Source: Halarcobacter sp. | GTDB taxonomy: Bacteria; Campylobacterota; Campylobacteria; Campylobacterales; Arcobacteraceae | Assembly (NCBI GenBank): GCA_030145305.1 | Contig: JAQYVX010000002.1 | Location: forward strand, 248,001 to 312,000 | DNA: 64,000 nucleotides | Reading direction: 5' to 3' | In this document: positions 35,392-43,350 of the stretch, in pieces | Numbering within the stretch: the first letter of the stretch is position 1 | Layout: each line of letters starts with the position of its first letter | Translations under genes and position numbers: made by a program | Notes under the pieces: generated by a model | The model's database searches: none | The model's input: only the letters and a program-made list of their open reading frames with translations | What the model was told of the DNA's origin: nothing

Positions 35392-35919
35392 ATGAAAAAA
35401 AATTTATTTCTATTAGTATTTTTTAGTGCTAGTATTTTATTTGCAGAAGGCTTTACACTTAAAAGTAAGACAGTAAGTGGACAATTAGGGATAAAACAGG
35501 TTTTTAATGGTTTTGGTTGTACAGGAAAGAATATTTCTCCAGATTTATCTTGGGAAAATGCTCCAAAAGGTACTAAATCTTTTGCTGTAACAGTTTATGA
35601 TCCTGATGCTCCTACTGGCTCTGGTTGGTGGCATTGGGTTATATTTGATATTCCAAAAAACAAAACAAATTTGGAAACAAATTTTGGAGCAAAAGAACAT
35701 AAAGGAATTGTTCAAAGTTTAACAAACTATGGAACAACAGGTTTTGGTGGGGCTTGTCCTCCTAAAGGTGATAAAGCACATCAATATGTTTTTACAGTCT
35801 ATGCATTAGATACTGATAAACTAGGATTAGATAAGAATACAAATCCTGCTATTGTTGGTTATTATATAAATAACCATACTCTTGCAAAGTCTTCTATTTT
35901 AGCTTATTATAAAAGATAA
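35392..35919 (+). CDS. YbhB/YbcL-family (PEBP) secreted protein
   Basis: 175 residues with a signal peptide (LFLLVFFSASILFAEG). The mature part has the phosphatidylethanolamine-binding fold: SPDLSWENAPKGTKSFAVTVYDPDAP, GWWHWVIFDIP and the YGTTGFGGACPPKGDKAHQYVFTVYAL strand pair. In bacteria such proteins are periplasmic with unclear function. AAGGAAAG precedes the start. Confidence 0.9.
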   Translation: MKKNLFLLVFFSASILFAEGFTLKSKTVSGQLGIKQVFNGFGCTGKNISPDLSWENAPKGTKSFAVTVYDPDAPTGSGWWHWVIFDIPKNKTNLETNFGAKEHKGIVQSLTNYGTTGFGGACPPKGDKAHQYVFTVYALDTDKLGLDKNTNPAIVGYYINNHTLAKSSILAYYKR

Positions 35920-35950
35920 ATATATATGCCTTTTTTAAGGCATATATATT
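35919..35950 (+). terminator. terminator after the PEBP gene
   Basis: AATATATATGCCTT and AAGGCATATATATT form a 14-bp stem with a TTTT loop right at the stop codon. Confidence 0.75.
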
Positions 35951-35989
35951 ACTCAGATTTATTTTTTAATTTTATGTTACAATTTCTTT

Positions 35990-36180
35990 ATGATAATAAC
36001 TTTACCTAATTATTTAACACAAAATCCTAATTTATATAAATTGATATATGACAAAAATTTTGTATCATCTAAATCTAGTACTTATAAAAAAGATAAGCTT
36101 TCTTTACGTAATAGTACACATATGATTATTTTACTTATAAATGGCAGTAAAGTAATTCATTTAAAAAATAAAGACATAAT
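35990..36180 (+). pseudogene. N-terminal fragment of an AraC-family regulator gene
   Basis: The first 64 codons resemble the start of the AraC gene at 34484: a shared pattern I-L-I-N-G-S-K-V-I-H-L-K-N-K-D against LVVRGTKILHFKNQD. After codon 64 the frame runs into an unrelated C7A10 tract and then antisense HlyD DNA. The DNA-binding half is missing, so this is a remnant. Confidence 0.6.
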
Positions 36181-36210
36181 GATCTGTCACCCCCCCAAAA
36201 AAAAAACAGG

Positions 36211-36236
36211 AGGACTGTTCAAAAATCCGTGTCAAT
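36211..36236. mobile_element. possible insertion-sequence end
   Basis: GGACTGTTCAAAAATCCGTG, followed by TCA, sits at the junction between the AraC fragment and the HlyD relic, next to a homopolymer C7A10. It looks like the terminal inverted repeat of an IS256-type element, but no transposase or second end is present. Low certainty. Confidence 0.3.
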
Positions 36237-36422
36237 CTGGTAAATCTTTTGGTACTATTGTTAGTTTCTCAGCAGGAGTAACTACTCCTCCAACTGTATT
36301 TATCATAAGTTTTGCAACATATCCATCTACTGGTGAAACGATAGATTGTTTTTGATTTTATTTGAAAGTTCATTTGCTTCTAAAAAGCAAAAAAATATTA
36401 AAATACTAATTAACAATCTCAT
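36232..36422 (-). pseudogene. frameshifted membrane-fusion (HlyD-like) gene relic
   Basis: On the minus strand an ATG at 36422 opens a signal-peptide-like stretch (MRLLISILIFFCFLEANEL) that stops at 36327. In a shifted frame 36345-36232 continues as IVSPVDGYVAKLMINTVGG and VVTPAEKL, a near copy of the HlyD segment at 37785-37910. So a periplasmic adaptor gene has been broken by frameshift and truncation. Its start overlaps the TolC-like stop as TAATG. Confidence 0.65.
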
Positions 36423-36670
36423 TATTTCTCCTTTTTGTATTTTAGATAGCTTAAAGATTTACTTCCATATTTGAAATTTAACATGGCAAGATTTAGTAAA
36501 TGTATTGATTCTTTATGTGATATATTTTCAAGTTGATATAATCTTGATACCGTCTGAATATGAGTTAATCTATTATATAAAGCCGTCTTAGAACTTTGAA
36601 TTGATCCTTCTCTTTTTTTATAAATATAATTTACTTTAGGATATGTACTAAAAGAATATTTGTTATATTT
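36422..36670 (-). pseudogene. C-terminal fragment of a TolC-like outer-membrane efflux gene
   Basis: The minus strand is open from the REP repeat at 36671 to a stop at 36422 and reads as a helix ending ESIHLLNLAMLNFKYGSK, then SLSYLKYKKEK. This resembles the last helix of TolC-family proteins (usually a pattern like ESLRLAQERYRAGLASYLDVL). It runs straight into an adaptor start codon, the usual gene order for efflux or type I secretion. The upstream part is gone, replaced at the repeat. The family call is tentative. Confidence 0.45.
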
Positions 36671-36692
36671 AATTGTACCTGTCCCCTTTATT
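36671..36692 (+). repeat. distant REP-like repeat without a transposase
   Basis: AATTGTACCTGTCCCCTTTA plus TT, identical to the right flank of the RAYT gene (30772 onward) over at least 20 bases. It marks the exact break of the TolC-like fragment. Confidence 0.8.
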
Positions 36693-37413
36693 TATTTATT
36701 AATATTGCTAATTATTTTTTCTATTGCTTGTAACTCATTTGATTTTTTATATCCTATTTGTTTTCCATTCTTATTCCATAGTTTTATTTCACTTTCACCA
36801 TCAGTTTTTCCTTTTTTTACGTTTATACTTAAAAATTTATTTCCATTCTTATGCCACATATCGAATTTTCCATTTAACTCACCATTAATAAAAACTCCAC
36901 ATATTTTATATTTCCATTTATATACCAATGTTTAACAACTCCATCTCTTATCCCTTTATTAAAATAAACTTCTGCTTTTTTTGTTCCATTTTCATACCAA
37001 TCTTCAAGAAGTCCATTTTTTTTTCCATTTTGATAAGGTATTTTTAGTAGTAAACCACCACTTTGATACCATTCTTTTGTTATTCCATTAGCAATGTCAT
37101 TTTGAAATATAAACAAAGATTTTTTATTCCCGTTTTCATAGTAAGTTAGTTTTGTCCCATTTCTTAATCCATCTTTAATACTTATTTTTGACTTTATTTT
37201 TCCACTTTTATACTTAACAATTAATGTACCATTAAATAAACTAAACTTCTTCAAGTCATAATAATAACCGTAAATGGGGCTTAAAATTGTATTTTGACTA
37301 TCTACTCCTATTCCTTGAAAATCTTTATTAAATTCCTTTATAAATCTATATTCAAAAAAAACTAGGCTTATTACTAATAAACTTGTTATTGATATAATAA
37401 TTTTTGATTTCAT
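36692..37413 (-). pseudogene. MORN-repeat (YwqK-like) protein gene, frameshifted
   Basis: Two overlapping frames form one protein of about 240 residues. The first (37413-36874) has an N-terminal membrane anchor and repeats such as NGTKLTYYENGNKKSL, ANGITKEWYQSGGLLLK, KNGLLEDWYENGTKKAE and RDGVVKHWYINGNIKY. The second (to 36692) continues GVFINGELNGKFDMWHKNG and KTDGESEIKLWNKNGKQ. The shift is near 36895, where one base seems missing. YwqK-type repeats occur in lipoproteins and toxin-immunity-like proteins. A sequencing error is possible. Confidence 0.7.
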
Positions 37414-37436
37414 TTTTATTCTCCTTATTTACCTAA

Positions 37437-38045
37437 TTACCTTACACTCAATCCCTCATCAAGATACTTGATGGTAGGATAAATAAAAAACTCAATCACT
37501 CGTCTTTTACCAACTTTTATCTCAGCTGTCACACTCATACCAGCTTCGAGATATCTTTCTTTACCTTCAACCATAAGTTTTTCTCCATTTGGTTTAATTT
37601 TCACTTCATAAATATCTCCTAGTTTTTCATCTTTTATAAAGTAACTTCCTACGTTTATTATCGTTCCTTCAAAGAATCCATATTTTTGGAAGCTAAAGGT
37701 ATCTATCTTAATTTTTGAAGCCATATCATTTTTTATAAATCCTATATCTTGATTAAGTACATTTGCTTTTACTATAAAAGGTGAATCTTTTGGAACTATT
37801 GAAATTAGTTTTTCAGCAGGGGTTACAACTCCTCCAACTGTATTTATCATAAGTTTTGCTACATATCCATCTACAGGAGAAACTATAGATTGTTTTTGGT
37901 TTTGAAAGTTGATTGCATTTATTTGAGACTCTAAAGTTCTTAACTCTTTTCTTATTGTTAGTAGTTCTTGATATAATGGTTTATCTTGTATTAGTGCTTC
38001 TATTCTTTTATCAGTTATTTTAGTATAGTTATTAATAAAAATCAT
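37437..38045 (-). pseudogene. N-terminally truncated HlyD-family membrane-fusion protein
   Basis: 202 residues, the C-terminal half only. It begins inside the coiled coil (ELLTIRKELRTLESQINAINFQNQKQ), continues with the lipoyl/barrel segment SIVSPVDGYVAKLMINTVGG and ends with the beta-barrel and EAGMSVTAEIKVGKRRVIEFFIYPTIKYLDEGLSVR. Full HlyD adaptors have about 400-450 residues with an N-terminal membrane anchor, missing here. No partner ABC transporter is present, so it is a relic of a type I secretion locus. Confidence 0.75.
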
Positions 38046-38126
38046 TTAAGTAATATATCAAAAATATACTTTTATATAATCAAAAATATTACAAAATACA
38101 ATTATATCTATCCCTATTTATAATTT

Positions 38127-38831
38127 TCATTCAATAATATATCCAAGTCCTTTTTTTGAAACAATAAAGTCATTTTTACTTATCTTATCCTTTACTCTTT
38201 TGATAACTGTGCGTAAGGTTGCATCTGAAGTATTTATATCATTCCAGACTTCTTTTTTAAGAATTTCATTACTATTAATACTACCTTTTCTTAAAATCAT
38301 TGCGTCTAAAAGAAGTGTTTCTTTTTTTGATAATCCCACAATTTCTTTATGGTCATATAAAAGCTTTTTGACTTTATCATAAGTATATGTTTCATTTATT
38401 TTTATAGGTTTTTCATCTATTACTATATTTGCAGGTTTTGCTTCAATTATTGAGTTTTTTACTTTTTTTAATATTTGCATAATATTTTCTACAACTAAAG
38501 GTTTAACAAAATAACTAATCACATTTAGATTTATAGACCTAAAAAGATACTCTTCATCTTTAAATGCAGAGACTATAATAAACTTTTGTTCTTCATTTAT
38601 TTCTGTTATTTCTTCAAGCATAGTAAGACCATCTTTATCAGGCATCTTAATATCAGTAACAATTACATCAAAATATTTATTTTGTTTTGAATATTCAAGA
38701 AACTTATCAAATCCTTCTTGTCCATTGCTTGCAACTTCTACTTCATCAAAAATAGTGTCAAGATAAAACCCAAGTATTTCTCTTGCATCTTCTTCATCTT
38801 CTACTAATAAAACTCTTGTAATTCTATTCAT
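38127..38831 (-). CDS. OmpR-type response regulator
   Basis: 234 residues: receiver domain with LLVEDEED, phospho-acceptor Asp in VIVTDIKMPDKDG and Lys in YFVKPLVVE, then a winged helix from LSKKETLLLDAMIL to SKKGLGYIIE. AGGATT precedes the start. It follows its kinase gene by 24 bp. Its last 12 codons are duplicated 8.2 kb away next to the TAXI-TRAP promoter, suggesting it used to lie next to that operon. Confidence 0.94.
   Translation of the reverse strand: MNRITRVLLVEDEEDAREILGFYLDTIFDEVEVASNGQEGFDKFLEYSKQNKYFDVIVTDIKMPDKDGLTMLEEITEINEEQKFIIVSAFKDEEYLFRSINLNVISYFVKPLVVENIMQILKKVKNSIIEAKPANIVIDEKPIKINETYTYDKVKKLLYDHKEIVGLSKKETLLLDAMILRKGSINSNEILKKEVWNDINTSDATLRTVIKRVKDKISKNDFIVSKKGLGYIIE
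38129..38165. repeat. right copy of the imperfect 37-bp direct repeat
   Basis: The 3' end of the intact response-regulator gene, in the same orientation as the copy at 29954-29990 and differing at three bases. Confidence 0.7.
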
Positions 38832-38855
38832 GTATAATCCTATTTAGTCTTTATT

Positions 38856-41507
38856 TTAGGCATTATCTATCTTGTCTGCTTTTATTTCTAAAGGTAAAGA
38901 AATTTTAAAACAAACTCCATCTTGTGTATTTTCAACTTCTATATGACCTTTCATATTTGTTTCAATAATTGATTTTGTCATATATAAACCAATTCCTGTA
39001 CCTTGTGTTTCAAATTTGGTTGTAAAATATGGTTCAAAAATTCGTAAGATTATATCTTTGTCAATTTGCCCACCATTGTTGCAAATATGTATATTTAGTT
39101 TTTCATTTTCACTAAATGCCGAAATATCGATATAAGCATCAAATTTTTCATTCTGTTTTCTAATATTTATTGCATCTTGAGCATTATTAAAAATACTCAA
39201 TAAAGATTGTTTCAATTCATTTTCATAGTTTGTAATTTTTTTATCTTTTATATTTGTAGATAATTTTATATTATCACTATGTATTTGTGATCTAATAATT
39301 TCCAAAGTTGAAGCTATCGCATTTCCTATTGTAAATTCACTCATAGATTTAGAAGGTTTATAAAAATTTCTAAAATCATCAATTGTTTGAGACATATACT
39401 CTATTTGAGTAAAAGATTTATCAAAATATTTATTTACCATAATTAAATTTGCATTCTCATTTTCATAATTATCTTTTAAAAACTGTAAAAATAAAAATAC
39501 ATTATTTAAAGGTTGTCTCCATTGATGTGCTATGTTTCCAAGCATTTCACCCATGGCTGCTAATTTACTTTGTTGAATTAAAAGTCTATCTTTTTGTCTA
39601 TTTTTAAGTAATTCTTCTTCAATTTTTACTTTTAGTTCTTCTTCACTAACTTTTATTTTTGTAATATCATTTATATATCCATAAAAATTAACTACGTTTC
39701 CTGAATAATCTTTTAAAATAAGTGTTCTACAAGATATCCACCTAATTTCATTTGCAGCATTTAAAGCACGGCATACAAAAGTAAAATCAGATAAATCTTG
39801 GTTAATCGCAGCATTCATAGCCACTTTTACTATTTTTATATCTTCTTTATAAATCAAATCAAAAAAATTCATTTCATTATTTTCAAATATTTGTTTTGTA
39901 AAACCATAATTTTTAATGGAATTTGAAATATATTTAACACTTAAATTCTCATCATTAAACAATTTGAAAATTACAATTTTTCCATCTTCTACTAGAAGTT
40001 CAACATCAAGAAGTTCTTTTTTCATACGCTTACTTTTATCAATATCCATTGACATCATAAGCATTCTTTTTTGCCCTGTTTCCTTATCAATAAAAAGTCT
40101 ACCACGAGCTAAAATCCATTTAAAACCATTATTTTTAGTTTTTAATCTATATTCACATACAAAATTATCTTGTTTATTTGCAAAAATTTGTTCAAAAATT
40201 TGCTCTACATTTTGTTTATCATCTTTGTGTATTAAGCCAAACCAATCAGAGAACTTTTTTATTTCACCTTTTTCATAACCTGATATTTCAAGCCATTTTT
40301 CAGAAAAATAGATTTTATCACCATCAAAATCTATATCCCAAAGTCCATCATTTGAAGCAATGATAGCGAGCTCAAATCTATTCTTCCAATGGGTTAAAGA
40401 GTTGGTTCTATCTTGAAGCTCTTTGTTGTATCTATCTAATATTTTCTTTGTAAAATTTGAAAATAACAAAGAAAAAAGTATTAAAATAAAAGTTATAATT
40501 AGGATATAAGTAACTACAGATATAAATAAAGAGTTGTATTTATTTTTTATCTCTTTCTCATTTATTAAAATATTATTTGAATAATCAATCGAAATAAGAA
40601 ATTTGAATTTTGAATTAAAAAGTGTATAGTTATCAAAAGATTCATTCATCTCTTCATTTTTATCAAAATATTTTAATATCTCATATTTCTTCATATTTTT
40701 ATACTTTGAAAGAATAACATTTGTACTATCATATTGATTTTTATTGTTAAAATTATAAGTAATTTTTGTAATCAAATCTAAAAACCAAATTGAATAGTCA
40801 TTAGATTTTTTATGTAACTCTATCTCCTCAATCATAAGCTTTTTTGTAATATATCTCATATTTTCTACTTTTGAAAAAGTACCTACAAAATAGTTTTTCC
40901 CTTCTATTTCTATAGAATCAAAAAAGCTAACTCTTAATGCTCCTGTCAAGTCATTTTTCCACTCTTGAAGATTGTATCTTCCTTGCGAAGAGATATATTG
41001 TAAAACTATATTTTTATAATTAAGAGTTGTTTTTCCAAAAATAAGTTTTGATAAAAACTCAATCTTATTCTCCCCATAAACTATATTTTGATTATTTTCT
41101 TCAAAAAATACTATCTCAATATTATTTTCATTTTCATATTTTTCCAAAAACTTACTTGTTGTATCAAGTTCACTATCAATTGTATAATTATCTAAATTAC
41201 CAATTATTTTATAAGTATGTTCTTGCAATGTTTTATTAATAAAAAGAATTTCTTCATCTACACGATTTTCTATTTTTGTAGAAAAGTTTAATAACTTCTC
41301 TTTTTTATCAAATTCATTATGTAAAATCTTTTTTTGTTTTAATAAGTCAATATCTCGGTTTTGTTTTGATTCTAAAATCACAAAGCTTATAAAAATAGAT
41401 ACCATAGATAAAATAAGTATAAAAGTAAGAGGAATTACTCGAAATATTTTTTCTATATACTCTAAAGAATAAACTTTTTTGTTTTTTTTGTCTTTTTTAT
41501 GATGCAT
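38856..41507 (-). CDS. large membrane histidine kinase with PAS domains
   Basis: 883 residues. A first membrane span (about 22-48), a periplasmic domain of about 280 residues and a second span near 330-352 are followed by two PAS/PAC modules (WLEISGYEKGEIKKFSDWFGLIHKDD is typical), then the H-box MLGNIAHQWRQPL with His661 and an HATPase domain with GTGIGLYMTKSII. It is the first gene of an operon with the response regulator. No clear ribosome-binding site. Three phased boxes lie 36 bp upstream. The sensed ligand is probably a small organic molecule, but that is inference. Confidence 0.93.
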   Translation of the reverse strand: MHHKKDKKNKKVYSLEYIEKIFRVIPLTFILILSMVSIFISFVILESKQNRDIDLLKQKKILHNEFDKKEKLLNFSTKIENRVDEEILFINKTLQEHTYKIIGNLDNYTIDSELDTTSKFLEKYENENNIEIVFFEENNQNIVYGENKIEFLSKLIFGKTTLNYKNIVLQYISSQGRYNLQEWKNDLTGALRVSFFDSIEIEGKNYFVGTFSKVENMRYITKKLMIEEIELHKKSNDYSIWFLDLITKITYNFNNKNQYDSTNVILSKYKNMKKYEILKYFDKNEEMNESFDNYTLFNSKFKFLISIDYSNNILINEKEIKNKYNSLFISVVTYILIITFILILFSLLFSNFTKKILDRYNKELQDRTNSLTHWKNRFELAIIASNDGLWDIDFDGDKIYFSEKWLEISGYEKGEIKKFSDWFGLIHKDDKQNVEQIFEQIFANKQDNFVCEYRLKTKNNGFKWILARGRLFIDKETGQKRMLMMSMDIDKSKRMKKELLDVELLVEDGKIVIFKLFNDENLSVKYISNSIKNYGFTKQIFENNEMNFFDLIYKEDIKIVKVAMNAAINQDLSDFTFVCRALNAANEIRWISCRTLILKDYSGNVVNFYGYINDITKIKVSEEELKVKIEEELLKNRQKDRLLIQQSKLAAMGEMLGNIAHQWRQPLNNVFLFLQFLKDNYENENANLIMVNKYFDKSFTQIEYMSQTIDDFRNFYKPSKSMSEFTIGNAIASTLEIIRSQIHSDNIKLSTNIKDKKITNYENELKQSLLSIFNNAQDAINIRKQNEKFDAYIDISAFSENEKLNIHICNNGGQIDKDIILRIFEPYFTTKFETQGTGIGLYMTKSIIETNMKGHIEVENTQDGVCFKISLPLEIKADKIDNA

Positions 41508-41542
41508 ATTTTATGTTAACAAAAAAGAGCAAAAAAGTCAAA

Positions 41543-41573
41543 ATTGTTTCAATATTATTCCATTATTGTTTAT
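41543..41573 (-). promoter_or_regulatory. three phased ATTGTTTCA-like boxes before the histidine kinase gene
   Basis: ATTGTTTCA (41543), ATTATTCCA (41554) and ATTGTTTAT (41565) are spaced exactly 11 bp apart. The set matches that before the TAXI-TRAP operon in order, spacing and the divergent last box, which suggests one DNA-binding protein, most simply the adjacent response regulator, acts at both. Confidence 0.6.
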
Positions 41574-41626
41574 TTATATTAAAAAAGATTTTGATATAAT
41601 AAATCTAATTATAGAAAAGGATTTTT

Positions 41627-42805
41627 ATGTGGAACTGGTTACAAAAAAGCAAATCCGTGAAGAAAGAATTATTTAGTTTTAAAGATGAACCTTTAACTAA
41701 AATATCTATTTTTTTACTAATAATACTTGATATTTTTATATTATCCAATGTAATAGTAGGTATTGAAGCAGAAACAGATAAAGCTCCTAAAACGTATATA
41801 TATTATCCTTCTTCTTGTACTATGCATTTTAAAGAAGTCAAAACTTCATATAAAGATTTTTATTCAAATAACTCTTATATAAAACTTCATAACAAAAGCA
41901 AATTATGTAATGAATTAGAAACAAAAATAAATGTTTTTAAAACAACTGAAATATTCAAAAAAAATCTTGAACAAATTAATACCTTAGAAGAAAAACAAAG
42001 AAAAAACAACATTAGACTAGAGCAAATAAGAAAGCAATATAATACAAGACTTTTTGAGCAAATAGCAAAAATGCAAAATAACAAAGCTCTAAACGAAGCA
42101 AAAATAGAATATGAGACTTTAACAAATGATAATAAAAAGCTTAAAAAAGAACTAGCTTCCATTACTAAAGTTAGCCAATTAGAGGGCTTTGATGAATACA
42201 AAAAATATATTAAAACAAACAAAGATTTATTTTTTGAAGAGAAAAAGAAATATAAATTTTGGCAAGCATTTAAAGAGTATGGATATATGCTTTTATTTAT
42301 TCTTCCTTTATTACTTCTTTTTGGATTTTTCTATCTTAGAACTAAAAAGAAACAATTAAAAGGCGAAAAATATAATCCAATAATAAAAATCATAACTACA
42401 CATATTTCATTTATTCTGATACTCCCAATTATCTGGTACAGTTTAACTTTGATTTATCATGTGATTCCAAAAACTTTATTAAAAAATCTTATTGAGTATT
42501 TAGTTAGCATTGGTTTAGTTTCCTTGTTAAACTATTTTTCAATTGCCTTAGTTGTTCTATTCTTTGGAGGATTAATATATTATATTCAAAAAAGAACTGC
42601 AAGAATTAAACAAGAAAGAATCATAAAAAAAGATTTTAAAAAAATAATCTCTTTTTCTCAATGTTTCAATTGTGAATACAAAATCGACTACACAAAAGAT
42701 TTTTGTCCTTTTTGTGGAACAAAACTTTATGAAACTTGCTCAAAGTGTAATGAGAAAACCATAAAATATGAAGTTTATTGTAAATCTTGTGGGGAGAAGA
42801 AGTAA
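41627..42805 (+). CDS. membrane protein with coiled coil and C-terminal double zinc ribbon
   Basis: 392 residues. One span near 27-47, a periplasmic coiled-coil region rich in Lys/Glu (about 95-200), two or three further spans (about 218-236, 255-280, 295-320), and a cytoplasmic tail with two zinc ribbons, CFNC...CPFC and CSKC...CKSC. No known family is recognised. AAAGGA precedes the start; a strong terminator follows. A role in sensing or scaffolding would be a guess. Confidence 0.75.
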   Translation: MWNWLQKSKSVKKELFSFKDEPLTKISIFLLIILDIFILSNVIVGIEAETDKAPKTYIYYPSSCTMHFKEVKTSYKDFYSNNSYIKLHNKSKLCNELETKINVFKTTEIFKKNLEQINTLEEKQRKNNIRLEQIRKQYNTRLFEQIAKMQNNKALNEAKIEYETLTNDNKKLKKELASITKVSQLEGFDEYKKYIKTNKDLFFEEKKKYKFWQAFKEYGYMLLFILPLLLLFGFFYLRTKKKQLKGEKYNPIIKIITTHISFILILPIIWYSLTLIYHVIPKTLLKNLIEYLVSIGLVSLLNYFSIALVVLFFGGLIYYIQKRTARIKQERIIKKDFKKIISFSQCFNCEYKIDYTKDFCPFCGTKLYETCSKCNEKTIKYEVYCKSCGEKK

Positions 42806-42822
42806 GTATTAATTACTTACTT
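42800..42822 (+). terminator. terminator after the zinc-ribbon membrane protein gene
   Basis: AAGTAAGTA and TACTTACTT form a 9-bp stem with a 5-nt loop, followed directly by TTTTT: a classical intrinsic terminator. Confidence 0.85.
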
Positions 42823-42834
42823 TTTTTCTGTATT

Positions 42835-43350
42835 TTATTTTGTTTTTAATGCCTTTTTATACTTTCTAAGTTTTTTCATCGCCCAATCATAATGGCTTGA
42901 TGATGCTGAAGTTAGATAAGAACCTAAGGATGTTGTTCCTGTCCATTTATATTTTCTCTTTTCAAATAGTTCATTATTTGTATGTTGATTTATTAAGATT
43001 TGGATTTCTGAAAATGACTCTTTAATCATATTTAGGATTTCACTATATTTTGTTGTTTGATATTTTTTCCAAATTTCTTGATTTAATTCTGGTGTAGTTT
43101 TAAAAGTATATCCTTTTGCAGGTATATTTGGTTTTTCTCCATTCATTCCTACTTTATACCAATCTAACATCATCAAATGCCATTGATGAAGATGTGCCAA
43201 AATATCTCTTATATTTTTATCTCTATCTTCAAATGGTATTTTGCCATTTGTGATTTCTTCTTCACCAAATGATTCTATTAATTCTAACATTTTATTAAAA
43301 TTACTATTACTTAATTCTAAAAGTTCATCTTTATTTTTAGGTCTTGGCAT
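42835..43350 (-). CDS. ClbS/DfsB-family four-helix protein
   Basis: 171 residues. The start PRPKNKDELLELSNSNFNKMLELI, the IRDILAHLHQWHLMMLDWYK helix and the C-terminal YKWTGTTSLGSYLTSASSSHYDWAMKKLRKYKK match the DfsB (DUF1706) family. ClbS, a member, protects E. coli from colibactin by opening its cyclopropane warhead. The gene overlaps the end of the MFS gene by 14 nt, so it belongs to a coupled operon. The true substrate here is unknown. Confidence 0.85.
   Translation of the reverse strand: MPRPKNKDELLELSNSNFNKMLELIESFGEEEITNGKIPFEDRDKNIRDILAHLHQWHLMMLDWYKVGMNGEKPNIPAKGYTFKTTPELNQEIWKKYQTTKYSEILNMIKESFSEIQILINQHTNNELFEKRKYKWTGTTSLGSYLTSASSSHYDWAMKKLRKYKKALKTK

Noticed and set aside
36191-36207. 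C7A10 homopolymer as a phase-variation tract
   Set aside because: It lies inside a chimeric, broken region with no intact gene to switch.
35990-36355. A 121-residue open frame read as a normal gene
   Set aside because: Only the first 64 codons look like an AraC sensor; the rest is antisense to an HlyD segment found intact-like at 37790-37905.
39916-40278. 120-residue plus-strand open frame
   Set aside because: Antisense shadow of the PAS region of the large kinase.
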